Source: Onthophagus taurus
Lineage: Eukaryota > Arthropoda > Insecta > Coleoptera > Scarabaeidae
Direction: 5' to 3'
DNA length: 64,000 nt
Assembly (NCBI RefSeq): GCF_036711975.1
Contig: NC_091970.1
Span: 12,407,501 to 12,471,500 of the forward strand
Of this stretch, positions 21,281-33,637 are shown in pieces. Below the pieces are notes generated by a model. The model saw nothing but the letters and a program-made list of their open reading frames with translations. It made no database searches and was not told the DNA's origin. The translations under genes were made by a program, and so were the position numbers. Every line of letters starts with the position of its first letter. Position 1 is the first letter of the stretch.

Positions 21281-22800
21281 CAGTGGTCAATTTCACGAAT
21301 TTAGGAGGACAAAATTCATACCTCAAAAACCCTGCAAGCTGTTTAGCAAACGGTTTATGGAAAAATTCCTGGAACGGGTCTAAAGATTTAAATTTTTTGC
21401 CATTTTTTAGTGTAGATTCCAAATTTTTTCCGCCATTTTTAAATGAGTTATGACGCCATCGATATTTTTTTCAAATAGAAATCCCCCATTTTTATTACGT
21501 AATATGAAAGAGAATTTTTTTCTGAATCTAGTACAGTCAATATTAATAGTGGTTACATAAGAAAATTTTCGAGTAAAATTACTTTAAAGTTTAATTACTT
21601 CAAATTTGTATAAATGATAAAAATAGCACTAGCCATGAATAACTATGGTAACCAAATATTTTAAACAATTTCTTGAGTGTCAAAAAGTAATGTAGTAAAA
21701 CTTCTTGAAGTGTGGTGACGCGCAATTTTGTTAGAATGACTGCCGTTGGAAGTGAGTTAGGTCAACATTATCGGGATAGAAGGAATGACATTGTTTTGAA
21801 AAAATGTAAACATCTCTTTCCAGTTAAGGTTTCCTCAAATCTTTTGCGAATATTGGGTGTGCGATTTTCTTGGGTAATTTGGATTTTGGGTAACATAAAA
21901 CCGACAACTTTGTCTATTTATTTGTCCACTCAATGTAAATGTCCCTTCGTCGGAAAAAATTATGTTTTTGACAAAATCGTCGTCATCGTTGCAGAATTGT
22001 TGTTGCAAAAACTACGATGCATTGCTTGTGAATGAGGTTTACTAATGTCCAAATTAGACCCAATACTCCTTACATTAACATGGGGGTTTTCTTGCCCATC
22101 CAAAACCACGTTTTGTTGAAGTTCCCCTGAATCATTTGGTAGGCCAGACTTCGAGAGATGCCCATACTTTTCAAATTTAGTCACAGCTAGGCTCACCATA
22201 CCTTTGCTAAGGAGTTGGCTATCAGAATATGTTGTATTAAAGAGGTCGACTACTTACTAAATCAGTTTTTGACCCTTAGGCTAGGCACACACGATCGATT
22301 TTCTGTCGGGCAATAGTTTAGTCGATGGACAGATATATATTAAGATTAAATGTAAAAATCGAGTTGATATGCAGTTGTGTTGTGTGTGCACAACTTAATA
22401 CATTTATGCCCATGGACTAAACTATCGGCAGACTAAAAATCGACTGTGTGTGCCTAGACTTAGGAAATTGTATAAAATAATTGGTCACCATAGTTATTCA
22501 TGGTTGCTGCTATTTTTATCATGACAACAAATTTGAAATAGTTAAATTTTAAAGTAATTTTTCTCGAACATTTTCTTATGCAACCAATATTAATATTGAC
22601 TGTACTCGATTCAGAAAAAGATCCTCTTTCATACTCCGTAATAGAAATGGGGAATTGCCATTTGAAAATAATATCGATGACGTCATAACTCGTTTAAAAA
22701 TGGCGGAAAAAATTTAAAATTTACACCAAGAAATAGCAAAAAATGTAAATCTTCAGACCCGTTTCAGGGATTTTCCATAAATCGTTTCTAATTATTTTGT
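21281..22800 (-). mobile_element. IS630-type DNA transposon with long inverted repeats, internally deleted
   Basis: About 330 bp at 21340-21690 is repeated in inverted form at 22465-22795 (for example GGTTTATGGAAAAATTCCTGG against its complement near 22780). Between the arms, the minus strand at 22200-21760 encodes TKFEKYGHLSKSGLPNDS, NPHVNVRSIGSNLDISK and, in another frame, FSDEGTFTLSGQINRQSC. These are the helix-turn-helix and first catalytic block of an IS630/mariner transposase. The catalytic C-terminal half is gone. A fragment of the same arm lies at about 62815-62915. A Harbinger MITE sits inside. Confidence 0.8.
22279..22459. mobile_element. PIF/Harbinger-type MITE, 181 bp
   Basis: The inverted ends GGCTAGGCACACACGATCG and its near-complement GACTGTGTGTGCCTAGAC are flanked by TTA on both sides (22276-22278 and 22460-22462), the Harbinger target pattern. 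The same termini bound the larger element at 27936-28750. It is non-coding and inserted in the right arm of the surrounding IS630 element. Confidence 0.8.
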
Positions 22801-24029
22801 CGCGTATATTCGTTACTTTACGGACATACTGTATATGTGTAAACTGGCATTTTACATAATAATAAGATAAATGGATGAAAATTGTTTATAATCTTGAAAA
22901 TATGCAGATATTAACTATCTGTCAAATTGCGTAACCAGAAGTGGTCAAGTTTGTTCATTTAGTAAGTTGGTTCATATACAAACCTGCTTTGTGATTGAAT
23001 GCAAGAATAACGTTCTAGTCGATTAAATTGGAGTATTTCACGAATTTTTATGGATTTATGTCCATCTATGTTTTCATTAGAATTAAATTCGACTTAATCG
23101 ACCGTTTATTACGATAAATGAAACAGACTTTTCACTAAAGTCTATTTAGTAAGCCTATTTTTTGAGAAAAATTGTAAAAACTAGCAAAAATGTAAATTAG
23201 CGGGCGGAAACTTAATATCGCGCATAAATTCTATTGACATTTTAAATTTAAAGTTTGTAACACCCTGAATATTTTATTTCATTTCGTAAGGGTTTAAAAA
23301 TGGGGATATGAATCCACTTTACTTGAGATATGAAGACTTAGTATTCTGCTTTTCTTTCAAAACGTGAAAATATTGAGATTTAATCCTGAATTTACGCCAC
23401 TATGTTACCTTATTTTCGTCACATTCTTTATTTGACAGTCAATATTTTGAAAAGTCAGTGCAAGTAAGTAAAGTCTTGTATACCATCCTATAGCTAATGC
23501 TTCAGATTACAAAGTAAAAAAAAATTGGAATTATTCATTATGAACCGTGCAATAAAAATCAAATAGAAATGCTAATATGGGATGTTAATTTTTTAAATTT
23601 AAGAACTAAAGCCTAGTAAACTAAATAGACGTACTAACTGCATTATAAATACAGTTAAAGGTATAGACTATCACTATATAAACTCAGGATATGTATTTTC
23701 AACACACCTTAAATTCAACAGTACAATATAATGAACAATACAACAATTAACAAAATCAAACACTCCAAAAATTCTTAATTAAACAACCGGATAGTGGCAA
23801 TGAAACCATTCTAACCAAAAAAAAATTCGTATATTATGTACAGCTGTTCAGATTTAATGCGAATCGGCCGCTGTTAGCTCCGACATGACACTGGTACTGG
23901 AAGAAGACGGAGACATCTTTCACGATTTTTTATATGTTCCTCTAATAAATGATTTTAGAGTATTTCTATAAAGAAAACGTCAGATAAAATTCATTCATTA
24001 CCGGGTAGCTGTAAAAACCCCTAATTACG
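22801..24029. other. 1.2-kb AT-rich stretch, no gene
   Basis: No coding frame or recognised element is seen. GTTTGTAACACCCTGAAT near 23254 may be an isolated Tc1/mariner terminus. Confidence 0.4.
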
Positions 24030-24660
24030 GAGCAATTGGCTACAACACGGTTACGATTTGCCCGTGAATATCTTGAGTATAATTGGGAACCAGTCATCTT
24101 TACAGACGAAAACATCTTCTGTTCGTCGGACGACCATAAGAAATTATGGCGAAGGGATGAAACCCGGTATGATGCTAATCATGTTCAACCCAATACAAGA
24201 AGTGGACGCATTTCCTTGGGTTATTGGGGATGGATGAGCATTCATGCACCGGGAGAACTGACCGAAATTAAAGGAAGATTTAATTCGATTTAATACATTC
24301 GAGTGCTGGAGGATGTTTTGATACCACCAGTAAGAACCTGTATCCAGAAGGGATCATCACGATAGTCCAAGACAATTCGCCCGTGCATTCTTCAAGAATT
24401 GTTCATGATTGGTTTGACGATCATAATGAGGTTAGGCGAATACCCTAGATAGCGTGGTCACATGATCTAAACCCATTCGAAAATCTATGGGCTTTGGTGG
24501 AACAACAGTTCAATAAAAATGCCAACTTTCCTTTTCGCAAATTGTGTGGGAATTGTTTCGCGGCAAGGATGTATGCGAAAGATTAGTAAATTCGATGTCC
24601 ACCAGATTGCAATGTTGCATAGAGAATAATGGGTATTATACAAAATACTGATATTTGATG
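24030..24660 (+). pseudogene. Tc1-like transposase fragment (catalytic region)
   Basis: TTRLRFAREYLEYNWEPVIFTDEN carries the first Asp. It is followed by SGRISLGYWGWMSIHAPGELTEI. In other frames come VQDNSPVHSSRIVHDWFDDH (second Asp) and WSHDLNPFENLWALVEQQF (third acidic block), then the C-terminal helix region to about 24630. Frame changes and stops break it. It lacks the helix-turn-helix half and any visible ends. It is a lineage different from the Tc1 at 20402. Confidence 0.8.
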
Positions 24661-24736
24661 AAATTCTCCCCAATTCGATTATTATAATATTTATTATATT
24701 TTATATGTATAATAATATATTATATTTTTTGTTATA

Positions 24737-26590
24737 CAGGGTGTTTCGGTGACTCGGGGAACAAATGTAACCACATATACTAGAGTGAAAATGATGACGA
24801 TTCATGTAAAAAATATTAGTAAAAGTCACTATTTATGGTAATGTGCTGAAATTTGGTACAGTATAAACTAATATCACGTAAAACCATTTTGTAATTTATA
24901 AGTTGGATCGGTCCGCGGGAACAAAGCTATACAGGCTGTTCCTAAAATTTGTTTGCTCAGAACTTTTTTATTCGATCGTAACCCTACATTTATTTTTACA
25001 GTTTCTAATAGAAAATTTATTTTAGAAACTTTTATTACTCTTACAATTAGATAATATTGATGAAAATCACCGTTTTCGTGTAAAAAAATCTAAGTCGGCC
25101 ATGACAAGTGCAAATCGAACTGAGCCGTCAAAATATTATGTATGTAACATTTCCAAGTGTAGATTAGGTAGGTAAATCCCTTTTTAATTTGTTTTAGTTG
25201 ATTTAATAAAAGATAATACAAAACAATAAATTTAATTTTAACGACAACGCTAACAGGAAAAATAAAACAAATACATAAAATAACAAGACAAGTAATAAAA
25301 AATACTATAGGAAATGTTCAAAAAGACCACATGTCCCTTCTGGTATTTAACGGAACGTCACTAAGAACTCGTCCAATCCTTCCAAATGTTGATGGTATGT
25401 AGGGCCATCAAGCCTTGACGGCAAGAAAACGGGACCAACAATGACATCCCCCACAATCCCAGCCCAAACATTGAGAGAAAATCTCCGTTGAGATTTCCAA
25501 GTTTTGAAAAATTTTGGATTTTCTTCAGCCCAACTATGTAAATTCCTTAAATTAAATATTCCATCTTTGGAAAAAGTAGATTCATCGGTGAAAAGTATTT
25601 TTTCTAAAAACTGATTATCAATTTGTATTTTCTGTTGGATTTTGGCAATATTCCAATCTAATTGGATAATCGGTAAGCTGTACTTCCTGAACCTTACAGC
25701 AGTGAAATGGGTAAAGCTGCTGCTCTCGAAGAATACGCCACACAGTCGTTTTTGACGTCCCAAATCGCCTAGCCATGTCCGAAGTACTAGTGGTAGTATT
25801 TTCTTCTGCATGTTCTAAAATTAACTCTTCCAATTGAGGAGTTCGAACAGATCTAGGATTGCCGTTGTTCAGAAACATATGTTTTAGTGATCCATTTTCT
25901 CTTAATCGGGCTTCAATTCGAGAAAACGTTTTTCTGTTGGTGGTTCTACGATTCGGGAATTTTTGCCGATAACGGTTAGCGGCTGCTACGGAATTTCCAA
26001 GACATTCACCCAATGTTAAAAGCATATCGGTTTGTTCTCTAAACGTGTAATTTTCCATTTCGAACACTACAAGGTTTTTAGTATTTGTTTAAACGACTAA
26101 GCGTGTTTACAACTGTCAATGAATTCGTCATGGCAGACTTAGACTTTTTTTTTAGTGTTATTGAAATGGGAGCCTACCATTTTTGCATTTAACAAAAACG
26201 GTGATTTTTATCAATATTATCTAAGAGTGATAAAAGCTTCTAAAATAAATTTTCTATTAGAAACTGCAAAAATAAATGTAGGGTTACGATCGAACAAAAA
26301 AATTCTGAGCAAACAAATTTTAGGGACTCCCTGTATAGCATGGTTGCCGCAGCCCGATCAAAATTGGTTCAATGATTTTGCTTGATATTTGTTTACCCTG
26401 TACCAAATTTCAACGCTCTACCATAAATGGTATTGAAAATATTTAGAAAAATGTGTTAAAATTTTTGAACTTTGATGGCCCATATCTTGGCCATTTGAAG
26501 ACTTTTATAATAAATTTTTATCACCAATCGTCATCATTTTTGCTCTAGTATATGAGGTTAATTTTATTCCCCGAGTCACCGGAACACCTG
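24737..26590 (-). mobile_element. IS630/mariner-type element with TA target site, 1.85 kb
   Basis: The ends CAGGGTGTTTCGGTGACTCG and its near-complement CGAGTCACCGGAACACCTG are each flanked by TA (24735-24736, 26591-26592). The inverted arms extend inward, with further complementarity at 24970-25090 against 26180-26330. It contains the minus-strand transposase at 25347-26058. Confidence 0.85.
25347..26058 (-). pseudogene. IS630/mariner-type transposase, C-terminally truncated and frameshifted
   Basis: The N-terminal frame (26058 down to 25618) reads ENYTFREQTDMLLTLGEC, then NRKTFSRIEARLRENGS and MARRFGTSKTTVWRIL, a double helix-turn-helix. An overlapping second frame (from about 25700 down) continues with ILFTDESTFSKDGIFNLRN (first Asp), WAEENPKFFKT, LNVWAGIVGDVIVGPVFLP and YHQHLEGLDE. 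The later catalytic blocks are missing. The frameshift lies in the overlap at about 25620-25700. The architecture matches the DD41D lineages nearby, but the spacing cannot be measured because the third Asp is absent. Confidence 0.85.
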
Positions 26591-27935
26591 TATAGTGTTT
26601 GAATTCTTATAGAGTTTCGAGTGAAAAAAGAGGACATTTTCGTTTAATTCGATAAGTATAAAACTTTCAATTTTTGAATTATTCTAAACATATAGGAGTG
26701 TTATATTTTATTATATTGATTTTTGATTGTTTGATTTTATTGCATTTAAATTTTTTTGCGATATATTTCAATACAGGGTCATCCACGACGATCGTTCATT
26801 AGAACTTTACAGGGTTCTGGTCAAAACAAAAATTTTAAAATTTGGATTTAAGTATTATTAATTGCGTTCTCTTCGACTAAAATATTTTCAGATTTCTAGC
26901 ACTTCTAGTACTTTATTTTTTTAATGGAACACCCTATATATTTTTACATATTTGGATTTGTCTGTTTTCAAGGTTTATGAATAACTTTACTTTTTGCAAT
27001 TTGATTCGGCCGTTCTCGAGTTATTAGAATTTTTCTAGAAAAATCGGCTCCAGCAGACATTTGTTAAAAAAATCAGAGAACACTCGATTTTTGGGATATC
27101 AATTTAGCATTCAGAACATGTGTAAGCAACATGAAGGAGTATGTTTTGGTACCGAGTACGGCTGTCTAAAACGTTTGGTCACTTTACTACGGCACGTTAA
27201 CTTTTCGAAATTTGGAAATACCATAACTTCATTTTTTTAAATGGCACCCCCCATATTTTATTACTTGGTCGTCTTCGGTGTCTCATTTTACATCTTTTAT
27301 ACCCCACATGTCCTATACCTAACATTTATGGTTTGAGAGATAATTAGGGTTTTTTGAAAAATGCACACATCATATCGATATTTAACCTAGTGTGCCGTGA
27401 ATACCTAGTGTGACATAGTGTATAACCATATGAAGTGGCCTTTTGAAAATTTGCAGACTTCTGATGTTTGATGCCAGCTTTTTAGTAAAATATTTTCAGG
27501 TTCCGGGTACTTGCGGTTACACCGGAAGAGGTGACAATTTTCATATTTCAAATGGAACACCTTTTAGGCCACTTGTATGTTGCAGCCGACACGTACGCGC
27601 ATTATTGGGTTGCACTCTCCATAAATTATTATCAAATTCAAATAATCCTCATTACTAAATTCCAAATTGACATTTCTTGAGAACAGATCACTACAAAAAG
27701 TAACCTAGTCATCATACTAACAGAAATAAACCATACATCACTTCGAACCAGTTTCTGAAGAAGGTTGCAACATGGAATCCGAAAGGTCAAACCTTTTATT
27801 AAAAGACGCACGGCAAAACCCGAAAGTTTCTAGTGTTAGTTCTAGTTTTAGTTCAAATTGTAGTTTAAATCACACCGGCCGTGAAAGCCGTCGTACTTAT
27901 ATAAACCATAGCTTTAGCAAATGTCAAACTGTTTA

Positions 27936-28750
27936 AGGTAGGCACACACGGTCGATTTTTAGTCGGCCGATAGTTTAGTCGATGGACATGAATGTATTAA
28001 GTTTAATGTAGGTGCGCACACAACACAACTGCAGATCAACTCGATTTTTTAATCAAAAGGAGTCGATGTGCGCTTATGATTAAAAAGTTGTGCAACTATC
28101 GTACAACTGCAATAATGCTACAGCTTCATATTGAAGCGCACACACAGTTGATAATTTAGTTGAAGTCTTTAGGAACTTAGATTGCGCGCGCAACCTCACG
28201 GTCAAGTTTACTGAGAGTTGAAGTGTCTTCTCTAGTATAACATAAATCAAGTTTCCCTCAATTATTTTATGATAAGTGAATTTATATCAAAAATTAAGTT
28301 AAATTATTTTCCGTTTTGGTACCGCAGTTAATTATATACTACACTAAATACAGTGTGTTAATTAATTATCGTACCCGACGTCATCATTGCAAGTATGCAA
28401 CCAATATACGTGCAATACGCATCATACGCAAATCGTGTATAGCAATACCAATATTGTGATAATGGTTGCATACTTTCAATGATGACGTCGGGTACGATAA
28501 TTAATTACCACACTGTATATTAAAGTAATTCAATTACATTATTTTAAAAACTTGAATTATTTCCAGGTATTATTCAATATTCAATACAATATAAATACAA
28601 GTTGTTTCGAAATCGATATGTGTGTGCATACAACACGATTTATGAACAACTAAACAGTTTAGTCGGTTATAAATTGATAATGCATCGCGATTTCAAACCA
28701 GTCCAACTAAACTGTTTCGTCGATGAATAATCGACCGTGTGTGCCTATCC
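27936..28750. mobile_element. PIF/Harbinger-type MITE, 815 bp, in the loop of the foldback element
   Basis: It has the same termini as the 22279 MITE: GGTAGGCACACACGGTCGAT on the left and its near-complement ending GTGTGTGCCTATCC on the right, with TTA on both sides. Internally, GATAGTTTAGTCGATGGACA also matches the small copy. It is longer than the small copy, partly through an inserted TA-type MITE. Non-coding. Confidence 0.8.
28351..28515. mobile_element. 165-bp palindromic MITE with TA target site
   Basis: CAGTGTGTTAATTAATTATC at the left end matches the complement of the right end with one mismatch, and the inverted repeat extends about 50 bp through CGTACCCGACGTCATCATTG. TA flanks both sides (28349-28350, 28516-28517). 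This is the third nesting level: foldback element, Harbinger MITE, this MITE. Confidence 0.85.
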
Positions 28751-29479
28751 TTACTCTTTCCTTACTGATCCTCTGATAATACATAACCACAACAACATTC
28801 CCAACACACAATTTTTTTTCTGGCGGTCAAACTAGATGATTTATAAATTATAAAAAGTAACGTTGTAGTTGACATTTTTGATTGAAAAATATTATAAAAC
28901 TCAGGGTGTTCCATTTGAAATATGAAAATTGTCACCTCTGCCGGTGTAACCACAAGTACCCGGAACCTGAAAATACTTTAGTTAAAAAGCTGGCATCAAA
29001 CATCACAAGTCTGTAAATTTTCAAACTTCCACTTCATACGGTTATTCACTAAGTCGCACTAGGTATTCATGACACACTAAGTTAAATATCGATATGATGT
29101 GTGTGCATTTTTCAAAAAACCCTAATTATCTCCCAAACTATAAATGTTAGATATAGGACACATGGGATATAAAAGATGTAGAATGAGACACCGAAGACGA
29201 CTATGTAATAAAATATGGGGTGTGCCATTTAAAGAAATGAAGTTATGGTACTTCCAAGTTTCGAAAAGATAACGTGCCATAGTAAAGTGACCAAACGTTC
29301 TAGACAGGCATACTCGGCACCAAAACATACTCCATCATGTTGCTTCAGCATGTTCTGAATCCTAAATTGATATCTCAAAAATTGAGTGTTCTCTGATTTT
29401 TTTAACAATGTCTGCTGGAGCAGATTTTTCTAGAAAAATTCGAATAACTCGAGAACGGCCGAATGAAATTGCACAAAGT

Positions 29480-31860
29480 TGAGGTGCGGACTGCCTTCAA
29501 CAAAGCTAAGGACTCCAGGATCGACTCTGACTGGCACCTCTATAAGAGGAAGCTGTCAGATTAAAAAAAAACATTCGTCGAAAAAAGCGAGAAGCATGGA
29601 AGAACTTCTGTGAGGAAATTACTTCCTCTACAGAGGTCTCCCGCCTAAAAAAGGTGCTTCCTTCGAGCCCTGTTCAACGTATTGGTATACTAAAGAAGGA
29701 AGACGGTTCTTATACCGACAACCTTCAAGACAGTTTACAGCTTTTAATGACTGTTCATTTCTCAGGTTCGGACAACTTTAACGATGTCCAACAAGAGATA
29801 ATTCATGTACCAACTGCGGATGAATGGCTCTTGGCCAAAGTCATCTGCGACGAGGAGAAAATACGGTGGGCTGTGAATACATTCTCGCCGTTCAAAACTC
29901 CAGGACCGGACGGGATTACACCGGCCCTCTTACAATGGGGACTGGATGACCTGCACCGCACCTGAAGAGTATTTTCCAGGGATGTCTGGCATTTCGCTAT
30001 GTACCGGGAAGTTGGCGTGAAGTCACGGTCAACTTTATACCTAAACCGGGTAAGCAAGATTACTTCCTTCCGAAGTCCTATAGACCAATTAGCCTCTCCT
30101 CCTTTCTATTGAAAACGTTGGAGAGGCTTTGCGACCGTTACATTAGAGACTCTTGTCTGCGCAGCAGGCCACTAGACTCTAATCAACATGCTTACACCCA
30201 GGAAAAGTCCACGCTGACGGCTCTTCACTCAGTGATCAGTTTCGTCGGTGGTGCGCTGGACCACAAGGAGTCCGCCCTCGGGGTTTTTATTGACGTGGAA
30301 GGAGCTTTTGATAAAACTACCTTCTCCGGAATTAACGACGCCTTGCTAGAGCATAACGTTCCTCTGGCCCTGTGCGGCTGGATTGAGAGCACTCTAAGAC
30401 ATAGGGTCGTCAAATTAAGAGCTGGCCAGGCCACTCTTCAAGGGGCTGTTACTAGAGGCTGTCCGCAAGGGGGAGTACTTTCTCCACTTTTGTGGAATCT
30501 CACCCTCGATAGCCTCATGAAACGCCTAAATCTAGCCGGTTTTAAAACCGTTGGCTACGCAGATGACCTGACAATCCTCATAAGAGGCAAGTACGCTAAT
30601 GTACTCCTCGACAGGATGCAGGAAGCACTCAATCTAATTGAGAACTGGTGTAATAAACAATGCCTTTCCGTCAATCCCAAAAAGACAGAGATGGTTCTTT
30701 TTACACGCAAGCGCAACATTGGCAATCCTAGACTGCCAACGCTCGCTAAAATTCCACTTAAACTGTCTACAGAAGTCAAGTACTTGGGCTTAATAATAGA
30801 CAGTAAGCTAACGTGGAAATCCCACCTAGACAATAGAGTTAATAAAGCTTGTGTCGCCTTCGGCCAGTGCCGGAGGGCTGTCGGGAGGACTTGGGGTCTG
30901 TCTCCCAAGATAGCCCTGTGGATCTACACCGCCGTTGTTCGACCAATGCTAACTTACGGTGCGGTGGTATGGTGGACTAGAACTTCTAAGTCTACCGCCA
31001 CCACTGCGCTTAATAGAATACAGAGACTCGCGTGTCTGTATGTTACAGGTGCGCTGCGATCAACCTACATATCCAGGAAGTGGTGTTGGTAACCATGAAA
31101 CGACTACAATCAGTAGAAACTATGAAGGATGAGGACGCTGGCAGCAGTTCAACACTCTGGAGGGAAGCAGTGTTAGACACACCCCTACTCGAGTGTAGGA
31201 CTGATCACAGACCAGCAAAATATGTTTTCTCAAGGAAGTACCTCACCCACATCAGTCCCACAGTTGTAGATGTACATAGAACTTTAAAGATCTACACTGA
31301 TGGTTCAAAAGGACGAAATGGTGCAGGCGCGGGGGTATTCTCTCACGATCCCCTGATTCGCCTCTCAGAACCTTTAGGTTACCTTACCCACAAAAAATTT
31401 TTAAACGGGTGGGACCGTACCCCGGGCTGTCATCTCGCTAAGGAATTGTTAAAATATCCTTCAGCCGCAACAGCCCAGTTTTTCGTAGGGCTCGGTATAA
31501 GTGCCCTTCGCACTGCCACAGGTCTCCTCACGGGACACTGTAAAGTAAATAAGCACCTTCAAAACATGAAGCTTGCTGACTCTCCTCTCTGTCGAGCCTG
31601 TGAACAGGATGACGAGACGGTTAAACACATCTTGTGTGATTGCCCGACCTCAGAATGAGGACCTTCGGGGAGGAATGGCCAACCACAGATGACATCAGGA
31701 ATGCACCTCTAGGAACTGTCCTAGCCTTTGGTAAATCCTTAGGCTGGTTGATTGGTTGATGTGACCAGAGCGTGTAATGGGAGGATGCACAAGGGGCCCA
31801 ATGGGGCCTAAGTGTGGCGTGCGGTTTTGCATGCACTCCCAAATCCATACATACACATAC
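29480..31860 (+). mobile_element. 5'-truncated I/R1-group LINE with 12-bp target duplication
   Basis: The insert is bounded by ATTGCACAAAGT at 29468-29479 and 31861-31872, and the foldback arm is continuous across the site once the insert is removed. Its 5' end starts inside ORF2 upstream of the RT (VRTAFNKAKDSRIDSDWHLYK), the usual 5' truncation. The 3' end is a short CATACATACACATAC tail instead of poly(A), as in many I/R1-group LINEs. Confidence 0.9.
29654..31658 (+). pseudogene. LINE ORF2: nearly complete reverse transcriptase, RNase H with core deleted
   Basis: 29654-29965 holds the pre-RT region and FKTPGPDGITPALLQWG. After one frame change, 30000-31092 gives a long uninterrupted RT: FIDVEGAFDKTTFSG, RGCPQGGVLSPLLW, VGYADDLTILI (the catalytic YADD), VKYLGLIIDSKLTW and LTYGAVVWWTRTS. 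The next frame (to 31656) has KIYTDGSKGRNGAGAGV, the start of RNase H, then jumps from EPLGYLTH to WDRTPGCHLAKELLK. The RNase H core (later acidic residues) is therefore deleted. The CRAC...H...CDC tail follows. Two frameshifts and a deletion, so non-functional, but this is the best-preserved RT in the window. Confidence 0.9.
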
Positions 31861-32109
31861 ATTGCACAAAGTAGAGTCATTCATAAACCTTGAAAACAGA
31901 CAAATCCAAATATGTAAAAATATACAGGTGTTCCATTTAAAAAAATAAAGTAGGTGGCGACTTCCAGTATAACCGGAAGTGTTAGATATCTGAAAATATT
32001 TTAGTCGAAGAGAACGCAATTGATAATACTTAAAAAAAATTTTCAAATTTTTATTTTGACCAGAACCCTGTAAAGTTCTAATGGACGATCGTCGTGGATG
32101 ACCCTGTAT

Positions 32110-33637
32110 ATGCATAGTTTATATATACCTTATTATCAATATATCATTTTCATTTCTTTTGAGGTTCGACTTATCCTTCCACTGTATTATCAAAGTAATA
32201 CAGTAATTATTAGTAATTATTTTCATTTACTACAGGAATTATGTAAAGTAAATGAATTGCTTATACCTATTTATTTTCTTAATTATTCTTTGTGATTCAG
32301 TCATCTTGGCCATAAATCACACCACCCCGCTTGCCTGTTCCGAACTTTTACAAGACTACAGAGCAGGTAAAACCGCATTGAATGCCTCGTGAACGTAGGT
32401 CGTTTCTAGTACAATTTTATGCCTCTACGAGCGGCTCTTTTCGTATTATATCTGAACAGAACTGTACCAGTCATGCAGTGAGCCAGATACTGTATTATTA
32501 TACAAAAAAAAATGACCAATTTTTGTATTTTGCCCTCCTAAATTTGAGAAATTGACCACTGTGCGAACCAGTTCTATGAGACACCCTGTATTAACTAAAG
32601 ATTTATGTAATAAAAAAAACGATTTTTTGAACCACCTAATGTGGTTGCTTCCCATAAGACGGCTAAACCCGAATGTTTCTTGTAGATCTAGTGCTGGTTG
32701 TAGTTTTAATTCTATAAAAATATACAATAATATGACGCTAAATAACAAAAATAATTTGGGACACCTGTGCATACAAATACATTTATCGCGATAATAAAGG
32801 CTTATATTTGATCTGTCTTTGATCCCCTATAATAACTTGGCTTAATTTAAAGTACCAATTTGTATTTATGAAAATAACTGAGTACTACTTCCACACTTAG
32901 ATTTAGAGAGGTACTCTTAAACTGTAATCATTTATTTGAATAAAAATAAGCAATATTACTTACATAAGAAATTACACATGATTTATTTACCACACAACTA
33001 TTAGGTGTTTTGATAAAGTAATCATCAAAACACCTCAATATAATCGCTTATCTCATCATTGAAGGGGATATTTAATAATTATACCTAATCTTTATTATAA
33101 CTCACCTCTAATAAAACGTTTCTTCACAAAAACTAAACCCAAATTGATAATATATATATAAAATTGTTTAAAAAAGGGGAGTTTAATATCCAATTACAAA
33201 ATGCTATCTTGGGAATTAGTATTTGCACTAAACAAACCATTACAAATTCTATAAATAACGCCGAAATGCACTACTATAACTCTGTAGGTACCTCTATGTA
33301 CATTTTTGTATCTAATCTAGATAATAACCGTAAAAAAACCTCTTCATAAAGTGAATTTTATCAATATGAAGTTCATCCTTTTTACGTGGTGTTATACAAA
33401 AACTGGAAACACTTAATAAACCTTGTTAACATCGTCTTACGATTTATTTAAGTGATAATTCAATTAAAATTTTAAAAAAATTTAATTTTTTGTTGTGGTT
33501 ATGTTTTCTTACCTTTTTTATTTCGAGGTTATTTTCTTAAATTTTTTGAGATTCTTCTTTGTCCGGGTTAATTTATCGGTCGTCGCCGATGATTTTCTCG
33601 TTCATTTCCATCACATATCTCGGTGATATCTCAAAAA
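32110..33637. other. 1.5-kb stretch without a gene; one mariner-like terminus
   Basis: AT-rich DNA downstream of the Fcf2 gene. 32490-32588 is a short element remnant ending GAACCAGTTCTATGAGACACCCTGTA. Its CAGTGGTCAATTTC segment (complement, about 32560) also occurs at 21285-21298. The slightly G+C-richer block 32300-32470 matches nothing I recognise. No convincing coding frame. Confidence 0.4.

Larger units (their letters stand above)
26774..32106. mobile_element. Large foldback element with about 790-bp inverted arms and TA target site
   Basis: The left arm, 26774 to about 27560, is repeated in inverted orientation as 28905-29479 plus 31873-32106, the right arm being split by a LINE. Outer ends are CAGGGTCATCCACGACGATCG and its complement, each with TA outside. 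Imperfect but extensive matches run the whole arm, for example CTTCGGTGTCTCATT and ACACATCATATCGATATT. The loop (27560-28905) contains a Harbinger MITE and unrecognised sequence. No transposase is visible, so it is non-autonomous. Arm divergence of several percent suggests moderate age. Confidence 0.85.
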
